The notes under the pieces were generated by a model. It was not told the origin of the DNA. It was given only the letters and a program-made list of their open reading frames with translations, and made no database searches. A stretch of DNA of 64,000 bases from Prototheca cutis (Eukaryota; Chlorophyta; Trebouxiophyceae; Chlorellales; Chlorellaceae). Below are positions 12,375 to 24,615 of the stretch, piece by piece. Every line of letters begins with the position of its first letter. Position 1 is the stretch's first letter. A program made the translations under genes and the position numbers. The stretch covers positions 684,288 to 748,287 of the forward strand of contig BCIH01000010.1 of assembly GCA_002897115.2 (NCBI GenBank). Reading direction: 5' to 3'.

Positions 12375-14874
12375 TCAAAATGGGCACACAGCAGAGGCAA
12401 GGTTGATCAGGAATGCTGGGACCATGGGAAACTGCCAGTTGTTCTGCTGCGTGCCAGTAACCTGCGCTCTTGTCGAGGTGGGGAAGGGGTGGTTGGTCGG
12501 GAGAACTAAAGGAAATTCCCCCCAAAATCCCAAACTCGGACCAAAAACCCCACACACGGACCAGTTCGAGGACGTCGTCCATGAGTTCGTCCCGGCCGCC
12601 GCGCATGGGGTCTTCGACGATGGGCTGCGTGTGCGTCTTACCCCGGTACAGCCGGAGTCGGACAGCGACCCCCGCCGCGTCCAGGATGCGTGCAAAGTCT
12701 AGGGCATTGTCCACCGGCACTGACGCGTCGGCCGTTCCATGCAACAACAGCACAGGTGGCGCGGCAGCCGCGGCAGCCGGGTCCATGCGCTCCACNAACA
12801 CGGTGGGACTCAGCGCCGCCAGCGCGGGCGCGCCGTCAACCGACATGATGGTGCCAAACATGCGTCTATTGAGCCCGCGCGCGTTCAAATGGTCCGCCAG
12901 GGTCACTAGATTGTAGGCGCCGGAGACGCCGACAAACCCACGCAGTTGAGAAGGGTCCCATCGCGGCATCGCCGCCAGTTCTGGCGGCAGTGCTGCACCT
13001 GACTCATCCAGGGTCGTCAGATTGTCTGGACTTAGGTCCGTGGTAATGTTTTCATTACCATCGTCGACGCCGGCGGAAGGAGCAGCGGTGGGGTTTCCCT
13101 TATTCTGTGAGGCACTCGCACGCCCACCAGGATTNCCCCCGCCCTGCTTCTCCGNGACCGCCAGCGCCACTTGCGCCAGCACGGCCAGACCGCCGAGGTG
13201 CCCGCCGGCCGACTGACCCACGATGTAAGTTTTCCCCGGGTCGCCGCCATACAACGGTGCATTATTCAAAACCCAGGCGATGCCCGTGTTGACGTCACAC
13301 AGCATGTCCACTGCCTCTCCCTGTTCAGAATGGGGTGCTATGTGGGTTGGGGGTGAGCTACAGGTGAAGCAAATTGCATACCCCCCCTCTCTCTTCTCAA
13401 AAAACAACAAACCTGTGGGAAGTTGCGGTAGTCCAGGCAGAACACCAGCACGCCACGCTGACTCAGCCGCCGGCCCAGCAGCGCTCCCCATGCTGGAAGG
13501 GTTTTTCGTGTGTTGTTGTTGTTATTTGTCTTTTTATTTGTTGTTTTTCTCCAGAGGTGATGAGACACAGGCGTTCATCCCATCCGGACCAGACCAATAC
13601 TGTCTCCACACGCCCACCCAACCCCCCCCCCCCCCCCCCACACACACCGGGCCCCCTTCCTCGGCCCACAACCGCCCACCCTTGTAGCCGATAGTCCAGG
13701 CACCACCCGTGATGAAGATGACGGTGGGCATGGGCCCCGCGCGCCGCCATTTCTTGCGGGGTACGTAGACGTCGAGCCGGTTGCGGGGCTTGGTGCCGTA
13801 GGCAATGCTGCGCAGCATGCGCGGCGAGAAAAAATAGAAAACAATCATCTGTATGTGTTTGGGGGGGGATTTGGAATGAGCGCGCTTTCTATTTTGCTGG
13901 AGTTGTCATTGCAACCAGTTTGGGGGGTATCTTTCAAGGGCATTGGCTGCCGGGGTCGTGGCAGCAGCACCGGCATTAAGGAAAATACTCAGGAAGCAAG
14001 AAAGCATGTCCGTCGAGCATCCGAATGCAGACCCGGCATCACGCAAAACGCCGCTGGCCATCAAAAACCACAGACCCCTTGCCTGTGCAAATCCCGGGAA
14101 GAGAATGACTGCAAATAATACCAACCGCCAAAAGTTGATGATCCAGATCCAGCCTGCACGGACCAGAGGGGCAGCAGCGTTCATTGATTGGGGCCCGCAC
14201 AGCACCGCACCGGAATGTCTTCACAAAACGCTAGTTGGACAGCCTTGTCTGAAGACAGAGACCCCCCCCACTCGCCTCGGGCGACTTGGGGCCAGAGGCG
14301 TGCAGCCAGCCTCGACACCGTCAGGACATCATGGAACAAGCTTTTCACCCTGTCCCACGGCCTGTGTTTGCATTGGGTGTGCTCAGGGGCAGTCAGCCGG
14401 AGGTTGAAAGCGGTCATGTGGCCACTGGAGGGGTTGACAGCGCATCCATCCGCCTCCAGTCCCCAGCGCCCCGCATGCCAAGTACAACGGGCTCCCGGAT
14501 AAAACAGCAAGACTTGCAGTACAGACGCGCATTCAAAGTGACAGAGCCCAATTCGCATGTAAGCCTCAGACAGAATGCAATTTCTTGGCACTTACACACA
14601 CACACACACCCACACACACACACACACACCTGTACTTGGGCAGCGTGGCCTTGGCCGCTTCAGATAGGTCCACTTCATCCTCCTCAGTCCGCGTCCCTGG
14701 CTGTTCTCTGGACTCCTCTGTCTGCTTGCTGCCCATGAGCACGCTCCCCAGTTCCTTCAGGGGGATCTGCTCCTCGGTGCCCGCTGCCGGGAACTCCACC
14801 ACCTCGACGACGGGACCAGGGGACGTGCTGTGCGAGCGGCCCCTGCTGCTCGAGCGGGCCTCAAACTTCGGCAT
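12375..14874 (-). CDS. ICME: Isoprenylcysteine alpha-carbonyl methylesterase
   Basis: Removes the methyl ester from prenylated cysteine at protein C termini; the plant enzymes act at the ER and Golgi. The first exon starts at 14874 ([13 protein letters not shown]). A membrane segment follows in exon 14083-14153 ([20 protein letters not shown]), continuing in exon from 13848 ([15 protein letters not shown]). The alpha/beta-hydrolase motifs are the oxyanion-hole block [20 protein letters not shown], the nucleophile elbow GQSAGG, an Asp in [12 protein letters not shown] and a His in [16 protein letters not shown]. The last exon, 12375-12461, gives the family ending [12 protein letters not shown]. 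The intron between FPGFAQ and MIVFYFF starts with GC. The join between exon 14361-about 14290 and the membrane exon is not settled. Introns hold poly-G and GT runs on the sense strand. Identification is firm. Confidence 0.9.
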
Positions 14875-15739
14875 GGGTCTTCTTTCTGGACTGTACATTG
14901 TGTTCAGAGTTCTGTGGAACGGGATCAGGGTCCCGTACCGTCCTGCGGAACGACCCGATCGCTTAAATGATCCGGGTCTCGGAGCCGGTCTGCAGGTTCC
15001 AGTCAACACCGTGTCGAGGGGCCCCCCCTGCATTCATAGTACCATAATGTTGCTGCTGATAAAATGAAGTGAGATGGATGCGCGGTTGTAGCGTGACGGT
15101 GATGTTTCATGGGGCGGGTCGAACCGGGCAGGATGATTTCTTGTTTTGCATCTCCCCTCAGGTCCCACCGTGACGTCCTCCCCTTCCCTACCATGCAGGG
15201 CAAGAATAATGCAACCAGCTCAGCCAGCAACAGCGTCACATCACCCCGGGGGTTCGCTGTTGCTGGCTGAGCTGGTTGCATTATTTTGCCCCCTGTACAG
15301 TATGGGAAGCCCATCCAGAGGTCTCCAGAGTGGTCTGATCCTCCCCTGCATCGTGAACCCTGCTGCCACCTATCCGAGATGGGAAATGTTGCCAGACCTA
15401 TTCATCAGGATTTAAGTGTTTACAGAACCTTCCCTGCCATCAGGAAGGAAAGCAGGGCAAAGGCACAAGAAATATGGTGCCAAAATCTGTGGGCAGGCCA
15501 GGCCGAGCTTTGGGGATGTGTTGGGAACCCCAGCACCAGTTTGGGAGGACCTCCGGGCACAGGCTATGGGGAGGGGTCCGGGGCCATCGCCTCAGGGCAA
15601 ACAAGGGCAAGAGAGCCACCAAAAAAACTCGTGCAGCTCCAGTACTTGGTTGGCACAGTTGAAGAGAGACCAATGTGGCGCATGCATTTCGCTGAGCGAC
15701 AGACCAAGCGTGAGCAGCCTCAGCACTCTACCCTATGGA
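14875..15739. other. Intergenic region between ICME and PP2-A10-like genes
   Basis: Contains the presumed ICME promoter and the inverted repeat near 15190-15300. Reading frames here (for example 15286-15937 on +) have no conserved motif and overlap the next gene antisense. They are taken as chance frames. Confidence 0.5.
15190..15300. repeat. Near-perfect inverted repeat (MITE-like or hairpin)
   Basis: The left arm, 15198-15234, and the right arm, 15255-15291, are reverse complements over about 37 bases with a single one-base gap (GAATAATGCAACCAGCTCAG against CTGAGCTGGTTGCATTATT). The spacer is about 20 bases. Pairing continues weakly outward (CATGCAGG against CCTGTACAG). One related arm-like sequence lies at 59872-59908 (CGCTGTTGCCGGCCGAATTG). 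The structure fits a small foldback element or a hairpin RNA precursor; the sequence alone does not decide. Confidence 0.8.
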
Positions 15740-17382
15740 TTAAGGCATCATGGCGACAAGGAGGCGGGCAAAGGTCTGCATGACGAGCATGGCAACAAAC
15801 GCGACGGCCAGCGCCGCGATGACGGCCCTCTGGCGCAGCGCGTCGACCGCGACGCTGGCGGCCTCGCGGGCAGCAGACCCGGCGGCTTCAGCGACCATGG
15901 CCCGGCCAGCAGGCTGGCTGGCCAGCGCCAGCAGTGACCCGTTCACCGCCACAGCCCAAGCCGGCTGCTGCTGAGGCTGTGCTGGGGCCGCAGACGCCGG
16001 CGTGATGGACAGGAGACCAATCGGGCTCGACTCAACAATGGGGCCGACGACCTCGCCCACCGCTCCGTCGACGTCTTCATCAACAGCACCACGAGCACGA
16101 CTACTGGGACGTGGCGGCTCGGTGACGGGGGGCGTGTGCACCGACCCTGGGCTGCCTGGGACACCGTCGCGCGGCTTGCCGCCCGGGGACAGTTCCCGCA
16201 GCGAGGACAGCGAGGCCAGCCGACGGAGGGCATCGCCGCGGGATGCATCACCTGAAGGTGATGCCGGGCGAGAAGCCTCGGCGCTGTTACTCCCCCCGAG
16301 CTCCGATGAGCTGCGTGACAGACTCGCAGAGCTCGAGGCCCCTTTGAATGCACTGCGGACGACTTCGCGGGCCAGCGTGGCGATGCAGGCCCGGGCAACG
16401 GCAGCGTGCTCGTGGCGCGATGACAGCGCCTCCAGCAGCTGGTCAAAGGGGTTGATGGTCATGGTCCGGTCGCAGTACACCCCCACACCGGCCGAAGCCA
16501 GCGAACTCAACGCGCGCCGTGCGACCTGCTGGCCCCGGGCTGACCCCAGCCAGGTCAACAGACGATCAAGCACGTCGTTGCCCTTTGCTGAAGGCGAGCG
16601 AAGGTGGCTATCTGCATCGGCGTCCTCGCGCGCGCCGCCCGGTGCTACCAACCCCGCCGCAGCGGAGCCGGCCGCGTAACCTTCTGCCAGGTTGCGTGCC
16701 CCCAATGCCACCGCCAGCGACAGCAGCGACTGTCCGCGCTCGCTCAAGAGCGCTGAAAGCACACGGTCCAAAGCATCAGGCGAGTCCGCATCCCGATCCG
16801 TAGTACGCGCAGTGCTCGAACCTGTCGTATTGGGACGTTGCAAAACCGACAATGGAGGCCCCATCTTTTGACTTGCACGTCAACAGAAGGAACGCATGCA
16901 CCAGGTCACTACACACACGCGCACACACATCCCCCCCCCCCCCCCCAACACACACACACACACGAACGAACAAGAGCGCAGCCAACGACAAAGATGCCTG
17001 CAAACCATGCTCGCTCACCTTCTTGGATGCCAGCCCAGAGTGCGGCAACGGTGGAGGCGGTGGCTCCGCCAACCTCCTGTGACTGAAGCAGGGCAGCCAG
17101 CTGGCGCAGCCGGGGGGGCAGGCCTTGCTCCTCCCCAGACTCTAGGTATGTCTTCACGTCTTGCAGCAGGTCTGAGGTGACCTCAGTACCGGCTGCCAGG
17201 GTGGTCGACGCCGTGTCAAGAGCCGTGCCCGCTCGCTTCAGGGCCTGGCGCCAGGACGTGGCCGTCTCCGAGGTCCATGCCCGGTACCCGGCGTATCCCA
17301 CTACCGTGATCCCGGCAGCCAGGAGCAGCTCGCGACGGCGACGCTGGACTAGCGACTGCACCGCGGCCATGCTCCCAGACAT
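15740..17382 (-). CDS. PHLOEM PROTEIN 2-LIKE A10-like membrane protein
   Basis: Two main exons: 17019-17382 and about 16830 to the stop at 15740. The N terminus has a basic stretch then a membrane segment (SLVQRRRRELLLAAGITVVG). It continues with a region like plant PP2-A10 proteins (TSDLLQDVKTYLESGEEQGL, LRQLAALLQSQE). The second exon carries the matching blocks PDALDRVLSALLSERGQ, VGVYCDRTMTINPFDQLLEA and a C-terminal hydrophobic segment (AVIAALAVAFVAMLVMQTFA). Despite the name, this family has no lectin domain, and its biochemical role is not known to me. A Ser-rich insert (about residues 280-380) is longer than in land plants. The intron (about 16830-17018) has 16 G on the sense strand. 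The exact acceptor is uncertain. Confidence 0.75.
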
Positions 17383-17798
17383 CCTGCCGGGTGCGCGCTG
17401 TGCTCAGGGAAACGCCCTTATTGCCAGAACATCAGCATGAAAACGCCACCGCGACACGCTCAGAGCTGCTGGGGTCCAAGAAACCCGCAGGCTGGAGCCC
17501 CCGAACGGTCCCCGCTGTGCGCCTAACGACGCGAAGATGCAGCGAGGCGGTGTTTGCTCTCAAGGCAGCTTAGACTGTGCAAACTTGCGATGTTCTTGAT
17601 CACACGTATTTCACAAGTGCAGGTGGCAGCCCGGCATGCCGCTTGGGACTAGCGGGGGTCGGGCCAATCAATTACGCCATGCTCACTAGCTTGTCGTCCA
17701 GGCACCAGCCGACGTCAGAGACCCTCCTNCTAGGCGACTCTCGCTTTCCCGTTTTCGAAGATCCCGTCCCTCCGAAACGGCACCGCGTGCCAAACTAC

Positions 17799-19929
17799 TT
17801 ATTTTAGGACCACAAATGTTATATGTGGCCGACCATTTGACAGTATAATGTGTTCACGGAACTCCCCCGGCTCTTGCCGCCCTCTGTACGGCGGACACAG
17901 GTTGACACCCGACACATTATAGCGGAGCGGAGCGGCAGCACCGGACAGCATGCTTAGGTCCATTAGCAATGAACGTATCCCGGTAGAAAACTTGCTGGCG
18001 TCCATGGCGCGTGCGGCCTCATGGGGTTCGCTCAAGTCGACGGACACGTCGCCGGTCATGGCGCAGGGGGGAACGCCCTCGAGGAGGTGAGCTTTGGGCG
18101 TGCGGAGCCCGCTCGACAAGCATGAACTGCCCATGTCCATGGCATGAGCGCGCCTCCTGTGCTATTCTTCGTGCAGAGACTGGCGCCGGAGCGGGAGCCC
18201 GGCGGTCTCTGCCTCCCCGCTCCACAGTGGCGCCCAGTCGAGCCATGGGATAGCATCCAGCGGCTCGCCCGCCATTTCGGCGCTGCGCCAGGTGCCCCCG
18301 AGAGCAGACAGCCCGGCCTCATTCCCCAGGATCATTGGTTTTCGCGAGGCCGCACCGAGCGCAGCCAGGGAGACCGCCGCAGCGCAGGTGCAGCTGCGAG
18401 GCTCTAGTGCTGCATCGCCGCAGATCGCTGCTCCTGGGTCGGACAGCGGGAACATGGGCCTGGCAGACGGGTGCTGGGCGTCCGCGCCCGTCAATCACGT
18501 GGTCCCGCCGCCCGCAGTCAACGGCAGGCCCGGCGCCCTGAGGGTGGCCAGGCGGTCGGCGCTGCCCAACCCCCTCGTCGCAACAGGTGTGTGCGATTCC
18601 CGCAGGCAGGGGAGACGGAGGGTTGTTATGTGTGTCGGCTCATTGCAAACAAAAGTGCATCTGATGCTTGTGTGGAGGCCTGCCACGGCTTTCGTTTCCC
18701 CGTGTAGCACACACACTTTGATGACACAAATGACTACGCATGAAGACGCACCTACATTTCGCTGTGCAGAAGGTCACGAGCGCGCAAACAAGTCAGAGAC
18801 GCCTGCACCAGCGCTGACTTTTGGAGAGGTGCTGGCCCGACAAGCTCGGGAGGCGGGAAGCCGGGCTGGGAGTGCACTGGGCGACATCGAGGGCAGCTCA
18901 CAGCACTCCCAGCGTCGCAGGGTCATAGCTTTGAAGCCCATGTGCTGACGTCTGCTTTTTGGGCGTGACCTGGAGGGTTGTGCCAACGCATACTTGCACC
19001 ACCTGCGACAGCATTGCCGGTACAGCACCATGCGCGGCCTGGCGCTGCCCTCGCAGATTTTGAAGAGTGTACCGATGAGATTCATGTACTGCAACGCATC
19101 GCTTGACCTGAACTGGCTTGAGAGGAGTGCAAGAGTGCCACCCGCACCGTTGACGAAACATTGGAAGTGGGGACACGTGGGTGCTCCGCCGTGTCAGCTA
19201 CCGGCCGCCCGTACAGCTGCTTCCCATCCCGAGTGCGATAAAAGATCGTGTACGACGCTGGCGGGGTGCACAACTGCGCGCCTGCCTCACAACACCTCGA
19301 CCATTTTGTGTTCAAGGATACTAGCACGTTTCCATTTGTACATCACAGCCAGGGGCCTTGTCCTAACGCACACAGCAATTCATACACCAGGGCCATGGCC
19401 GGGGCCGCCATGATTGCCAGCGGGATGGCTGAGTCCAAGGAGATGGGTCTCCTGCCAACGCCATTCATGACTTCAGAGGACACAAGCAGCACGCTTGTAC
19501 ACCGTGCAGGCAGGCATTGCCACACCTCAGGGTACGTGGGCCGTCCTCGACGTGTTGGCCGTGCGCGTCGTCGGGCTTGCCTGCCACCTGTCCGTCGCCG
19601 TGGCACATCGGCAAACACCCCACACTGCACGCCAACCCCGACTTGTGCAGTTGGGGCATGCATGGGCAGACCTACTCGTTTGTCAGTTCCCGGTCCAGCG
19701 AGATCATCTCCGCCTCCAGCTCCTGCGCGTCGGTCGGCGACCATGGCGACCTGGAGAGCGTCACCTGGCGGTCGCGACAGCCGATCCAGACGACACGGTC
19801 GACGGCCATCTCCATTTCCCGTGGAGGACACTGCAGAGGCGACCAGTTCCCGCGAGGCAGATCATCAGCGCCCGAATTCCTCGCAGCGGAGGGCAGGCAC
19901 AGCGTTTTCTGCAACCCGTTCCGCGTCAC
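17799..19929 (-). CDS. Unresolved multi-exon gene, function unknown
   Basis: Several minus-strand exon candidates follow each other with plausible splice sites, but I cannot prove they form one gene. In order: about 19665-19929 (VDRVVWIGCRDRQVTLS, ending at a GTAGGT donor); 19376-19476 (MNGVGRRPISLDSAIPLAI, a hydrophobic stretch); about 19160-19270 (YTIFYRTRDGKQLYGRPVAD); about 19010-19120 (ALQYMNLIGTLFKICEGSAR); about 18490-18600 (LGSADRLATLRAPGLPLTAG); about 18180-18450 (MFPLSDPGAAICGDAALE, AAAVSLAALGAASRKPMIL); and 17799-18155 with a clean stop. The block with SLAALGAASRKPMILGNEAG is reminiscent of an armadillo-type repeat, but that is weak. An RNA read set would settle the model. Confidence 0.35.
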
Positions 19930-20878
19930 GCCGACTTGCTACCGGAGTCTGCTCCCCAGCCCAGGTGCGCTGCTCGTCTGCGTGTGCTGCTGCCGACCCT
20001 TTTCTCTGCCCATTTTAATCCGCTTTTCATCATGAATACTCAGTCTTCTCACCGAGTACTCTCCACCCGCCTTCACGTGCAGTGGGGAGCCTGCGACTGC
20101 TGCCCACCCCAAGGGAGACGCTGAACTTTGCACAGATCATGGCACTGGAGACCTCGCCTCCCTCGCCCACCACACTGGTGGAGGCTGTGCACCACGGTGG
20201 CAGGCGGGTGATTGCCATGAAGCCCCTGTGAATACCTGACGGCAAATGGTGGCCCAGTCCTGTCTCTCTTCCCTCACTTCTCCGGTGCAAGACACCCAAT
20301 ACTGCACACCCTCCCTGATACATCCATACATCGCCATTTTGAAGACATGTGATGACACAGTCCGGCGACCTGACCTTCAAACCTTCCTGTGTGCCGTCCC
20401 TATTTGGTCCCTGCTGCACATCTACGTCTTCCCAAGAGCGCTCATTGTTGCACGTTTTGCGAAGGGTCCTTGGAATGGACCAACAATTCATTTGCCTGTT
20501 TCATTGTTGCATGTTGTAACGCCGATGTCTCCTTGGCCTGGCCAGCCTGTTGGCGCCGTCTGGGGATGCGGACGTAAACAATGGGACAGACGCGAGACAC
20601 ATCGTACATGGAAGCGATCACAGGACAGATGCCCTACCAGAGAACGTCATGTCATTTGGTCATAACGCTCATAAAGTAGTCCTGGGAGTTTTGAGTAGCT
20701 GAAGGTTGTTGATGGAGACCTGCGGTGGTGGAGGCGATCTGCGACGCTGAACGACCTGCTCGCGTGGAATCAAAATCTCGTGGCGCGCGGCAGACGTTTC
20801 CCCTGATAGTGCAGTCGAATTACAGAATATTGAGGCGCCCTTGCGGATTGGAGCGTTGGCGTGGCGAGCACCGGGCAC
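19930..20878. other. Region upstream of HPAT with uncertain coding content
   Basis: A possible plus-strand exon at about 20083-20231 reads SLRLLPTPRETLNFAQIM and ends IAMKPL plus stop. A second plus frame is also open there, so strand and frame remain unclear. The rest, about 20232-20878, shows nothing beyond the presumed HPAT promoter. Confidence 0.3.
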
Positions 20879-23800
20879 ATGGGCAGAATTCGCCCGTCTT
20901 CCAGCCGCTCCAAGCGGAGTGTGATCCAGCACACTCTACTCTGCACGCTGCTCCTAGCCCTTGGACTTGCTGCACTCAGCTTCACACCTAGATATGGCAC
21001 CATCAATGGTGCGAGGAGGATGTGCTTGTCCTGGAAGAACTACGCCTTGGCCCACTCGGGAGTGGCATGCTTCCAATGCAGGAGGCCCCACCGAGCAGTG
21101 CAAAATCTCCACGCCTTGCCCTTGTTATACAGGGGCTGACCACCACGATGGCATTGGCGATCATGATCTCGATTTTTTGAGAGAGGTGCGTGGATGCGGG
21201 CATGGGTAGAGCTTGGCCCTGCTCCTGGTTTCTTGACACGGTGGATTGCCTGCATCAGGGCTCGGCAATAATTGCGTACGATGTGCAGGATGGCACGACA
21301 AGTAGGGGGGAGGTGGTCGAGGAGGTGAACGCAAGCGAAGGCAAGTACGTCCTCACTGGCACCCAAGACGAAGGTGACCCTGCGGCCGGCGAGGGCAGCA
21401 CCAGCGGCCAGGGTGCTGCTGCTGGTGCAGCAGACGCTACGACGAGTGACGGTTCTGTGGGTAACACGGCAGCGGGTGATACCACTGCGGGTGATGCTGC
21501 GGCGGCAGACGCTGCTGCGGCGGCAGACGCTGCGGCAGGCGATGGTTCCACCATGGACGCTGGTGCGACAACGGAAGAGGCCACGGAGTCGGCCGAGAGC
21601 AAGCCCGAGGAGGCGGGCACCACGGAGTTTATCGGGTACGACCCGGCCAAGGAGACGGAGTGGATGGCGCAGCCCGCTGCCAACTCGGGAATCCCGGGTC
21701 TTCGGACGCCGGCGGGCAGCGACAAGTACCATGTGCTGGTCACCACCAACGGTGGCATCTACGTGCAGTGGCAGGCCCGCGTCTGCTACTACTGGTACAA
21801 GAAGATCAAAGCCCACTACCCAGACTCGGCCATGGGCGGCTTTACCCGCATCCTGCACAGGTGGGGAGTGGGCTGTTGGCTGACTTTGCNGTTTGCCGGG
21901 GGATTGAGGGTTTGGGGGGGGGGGTTTGAGGTGAGGAGAGGGGGTCGTGTGGGCCAGGGAGGGGGACGGGGAAAGGGAGGACGGGTGCCAGTGTGCGCTT
22001 GCAACCGCCAGTGGTATTGCAAGCCCGAACCCTCGGCACCAATACGGCGACTGGTCCTGGGAGGGGGCCAGGTTGCTAGTTGTCTCTCCCACTCCTTGCT
22101 CACACGCGGCCCCCTCTTGTCCGTCTGTCCATGCCATCGCCGCAGTGGACATGCGGATGATTACATGGAGGAGATCCCGACCGTGGTGGTGGACCCCATG
22201 CCCCCAGACGTCGCCGAGGTTGCAAAGGTCGGGCACGGGGAATGCGACGTCATGCTCGGTCCTTTTTTGGGGGGGGTGCAGACTGTCTGCAGCTACTGGA
22301 AAATCACAGACGATGAATCACCATTGATTGCTCTCCGTCCACCCCCTAGAACCGAGCCATCAGGACTTTGCGTGATTGTTTTGGTTGTCCTTGGGTGCCA
22401 GGGTGGCGCTGGGTCCCGGCTGTGAGTTCCCAGATTCATGAGGGGCAAACAGACGCGATCTCACTTACAGTGACATGCAGGCGAGGTCAACACCCCTGCA
22501 GCCCGACGACGGGGGTCTCCCCCCTCCCCCCTCCCCCACCCACACAACACCACCACCACCATCGTCTTGCCCCCCCACATACAGGGCTACGTGGTGCTGG
22601 AGCGCCCACTGGCCTTCAAGCAATGGGTGGCCAAGTACGCTGCCAGCATCCCAGAAAAGTACATTTTGATGGGCGAGCCAGACCACGTGTTTGTGCTGCC
22701 GCCGCCGCTGTGGGCCACGCCCACGCAGCCAGCGGCTTTTCCCTTTTTCTACATCACGCCCAAGCAGTACGAGGCCCTGGTCAACAGGTTCAACCCCAAG
22801 CAGGTCCCCATCGACCAATTTGAACCCATCGGTGAGTTGGTGGTTGGTCGTGGGGTGCTCTGTGTGTTCCTTCTCACCATCTCCTGCCCGCCAGCACCCA
22901 CCCCCGCCACCTAACCCAACCCTTGAAACAGGCAACTCTCCTGTGATGATCCACAAGGACCAGTTTGCGAGCATCGTGGACAGCTGGGTCAACATCAGCA
23001 TTGCCCTCAAGTCTGACCACGAAGCCGACAAGGCTTTTGGTTGGGTCCTGGAAATGTGAGGAGGCCAGGGTGTGTTTCTGTTTGTTGGCTGTGGAAGGGA
23101 GGGGGGCTTGCATGTGAGAGAAAGAGAGAGAACCCTAAGATTTTCAGGAGATGAGCAGTCCTCTTTCCTCCAACAGCCAACCAACCAATAATCGCTAGTC
23201 ACCTGCCAACCGAACCATCCTGGGACAGGTATGCGTACAGCATCGCGTCGGCGCAGGCCGAGGGTGGGCCTATTAGGTACAACCTCCGTGCCGATTTCAT
23301 GGCCCAGCCCCCCTGGGACGAAAGCCTCACCGCCAAGGTGGGTGTGTGAGTGTGTGCGCGAGTCAAGTTGAAGATGGGCCATGATGCTCCACTGCTGTCA
23401 ACCGGTAATCTATTTCTTCCCCAACCCTCCAAACGATACCACCAACGATTGCCACACAGAATGGCGCATCATACCGCATCATTCACTTTACGTACGGCAA
23501 CGACTTTAATCCTGCGGGCGCGTTCACGCCGGGCAAGGTCGGCGCCTGGCACTTTGACAAGCGCGACTATGTGAGTGGTGGCCCCAGTTCCGGGCTGCGT
23601 TTGTGGCATTGTGTTGGGTAGGGCTGATGGATGGGTTTGGTGGGGGGTAGGGAAGTCTGATGAAGTGAAGACAAGTGTGCATGATGTCTGGGGGAGTGTC
23701 TGCGATATTTCTTAGCTTGAGAAGCCCTTCCCCTAAACCCACCCAATGACTGACACACACAATGCGCAGACGGGGTCGTACCCACCAGTCACGATCTCGC

Positions 23801-23913
23801 AGCCACCGCCCGGCTGCAAGAACATGGCCGTGCGCCGTCTTATTTCGAGCATCAACGAAGCTGCGCACTCCTTCCCAGACTGGGAATCCCATGGTGGCAC
23901 GGAGGACCAATGA
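20879..23913 (+). CDS. HPAT: Hydroxyproline O-arabinosyltransferase (HPAT/RDN1 family, GT95)
   Basis: Golgi type II enzyme that adds the first arabinose to hydroxyproline of extensin-like proteins and small peptides. Exon 1 (20879-21008) encodes a short basic tail and a signal anchor (TLLCTLLLALGLAALSF). An Ala/Asp/Glu-rich stem follows. The catalytic part begins YHVLVTTNGGIYVQWQARVC and continues YYWYKKIKAHYPDSAMGGFT, EEIPTVVVDPMPP, YVVLERPLAFKQW, the DxD-like EPDHVFVLP, FPFFYITPKQYE, NSPVMIHKDQF, DKAFGWVLEMYAYSIA, GKVGAWHFDKRDY and a C-terminal PPPGCKN. Late exons are firm: 22585-22831, 22932-23055, 23229-23337, 23460-23570 and 23770-23913, all with GT-AG borders in phase. The start of exon 2 and the segment 22240-22584 are not settled. 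Identification is firm. Confidence 0.93.
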
Positions 23914-23923
23914 CCTTTGAAAA

Positions 23924-23954
<31 letters not shown>

Positions 23955-24615
23955 GAAAAAAAAAAGAAAAAAAAGGTGGTGGGGAGCCAGTGCTGCTCTG
24001 CATAATAAAGGTCATGGCACGTAAGCAGCGCCTTGCAACCCCAGTCCCAGGGAAAACTGCTTTGCCTGGAATGGAATGCGCAAAGCGGCATTGGCTCTCG
24101 CTCAGCCATGCGCTGTTTGCTGCTGTTGCTCCTGAAAAGAAGAAAGTGTTTGTTTGATGGCCGCAGAGGCATCTTGCTCCAACCACAACCCAGGGAGGAA
24201 AAGGGAACATCCAGCCAGCCAGCCCGCCAGCAATCGATCCTGTTTCAAATGCGCGCTTCGTGGCGATCAAACTCAGCGTTACACAACATTGGGGAAATAC
24301 ATGAAATGGGCCGGCACGATTTGTCCATGCTGCATGCATTGCTTGTTTCACTCTCGCGCCGTCCGTTCGCACAGACCCCCTCGTGCTGTCCCTGGAATGC
24401 CGTTGGTTCAACAATGGTTGCTCCGTCTGTGTGCAATGGCCATACGCCAGAGCACATGGCAAAACAGTCGTCTCCCGTTGAAAGGCCAGGCCAAGTGATC
24501 CCGTCCGCCCAACGCAACCCAAGCCCTGAAACCCACCTTTGGCCGGTGGCGCACTAGTGCAACATGCTCCGGTGCGGACGTGGCTGCTCCGGGCAACCGA
24601 CCAATTTGGCCAGTN
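23914..24615. other. Convergent intergenic region between HPAT and XPA
   Basis: The 3' flanks of two converging genes. It starts with 21 C (23925-23945) followed by an A-rich stretch broken by single G (about 23946-23975). No coding frame is supported. Confidence 0.55.

Noticed and set aside
15286..15937. Plus-strand frames near the inverted repeat
   Set aside because: No conserved motif; partly antisense to the PP2-A10-like gene.
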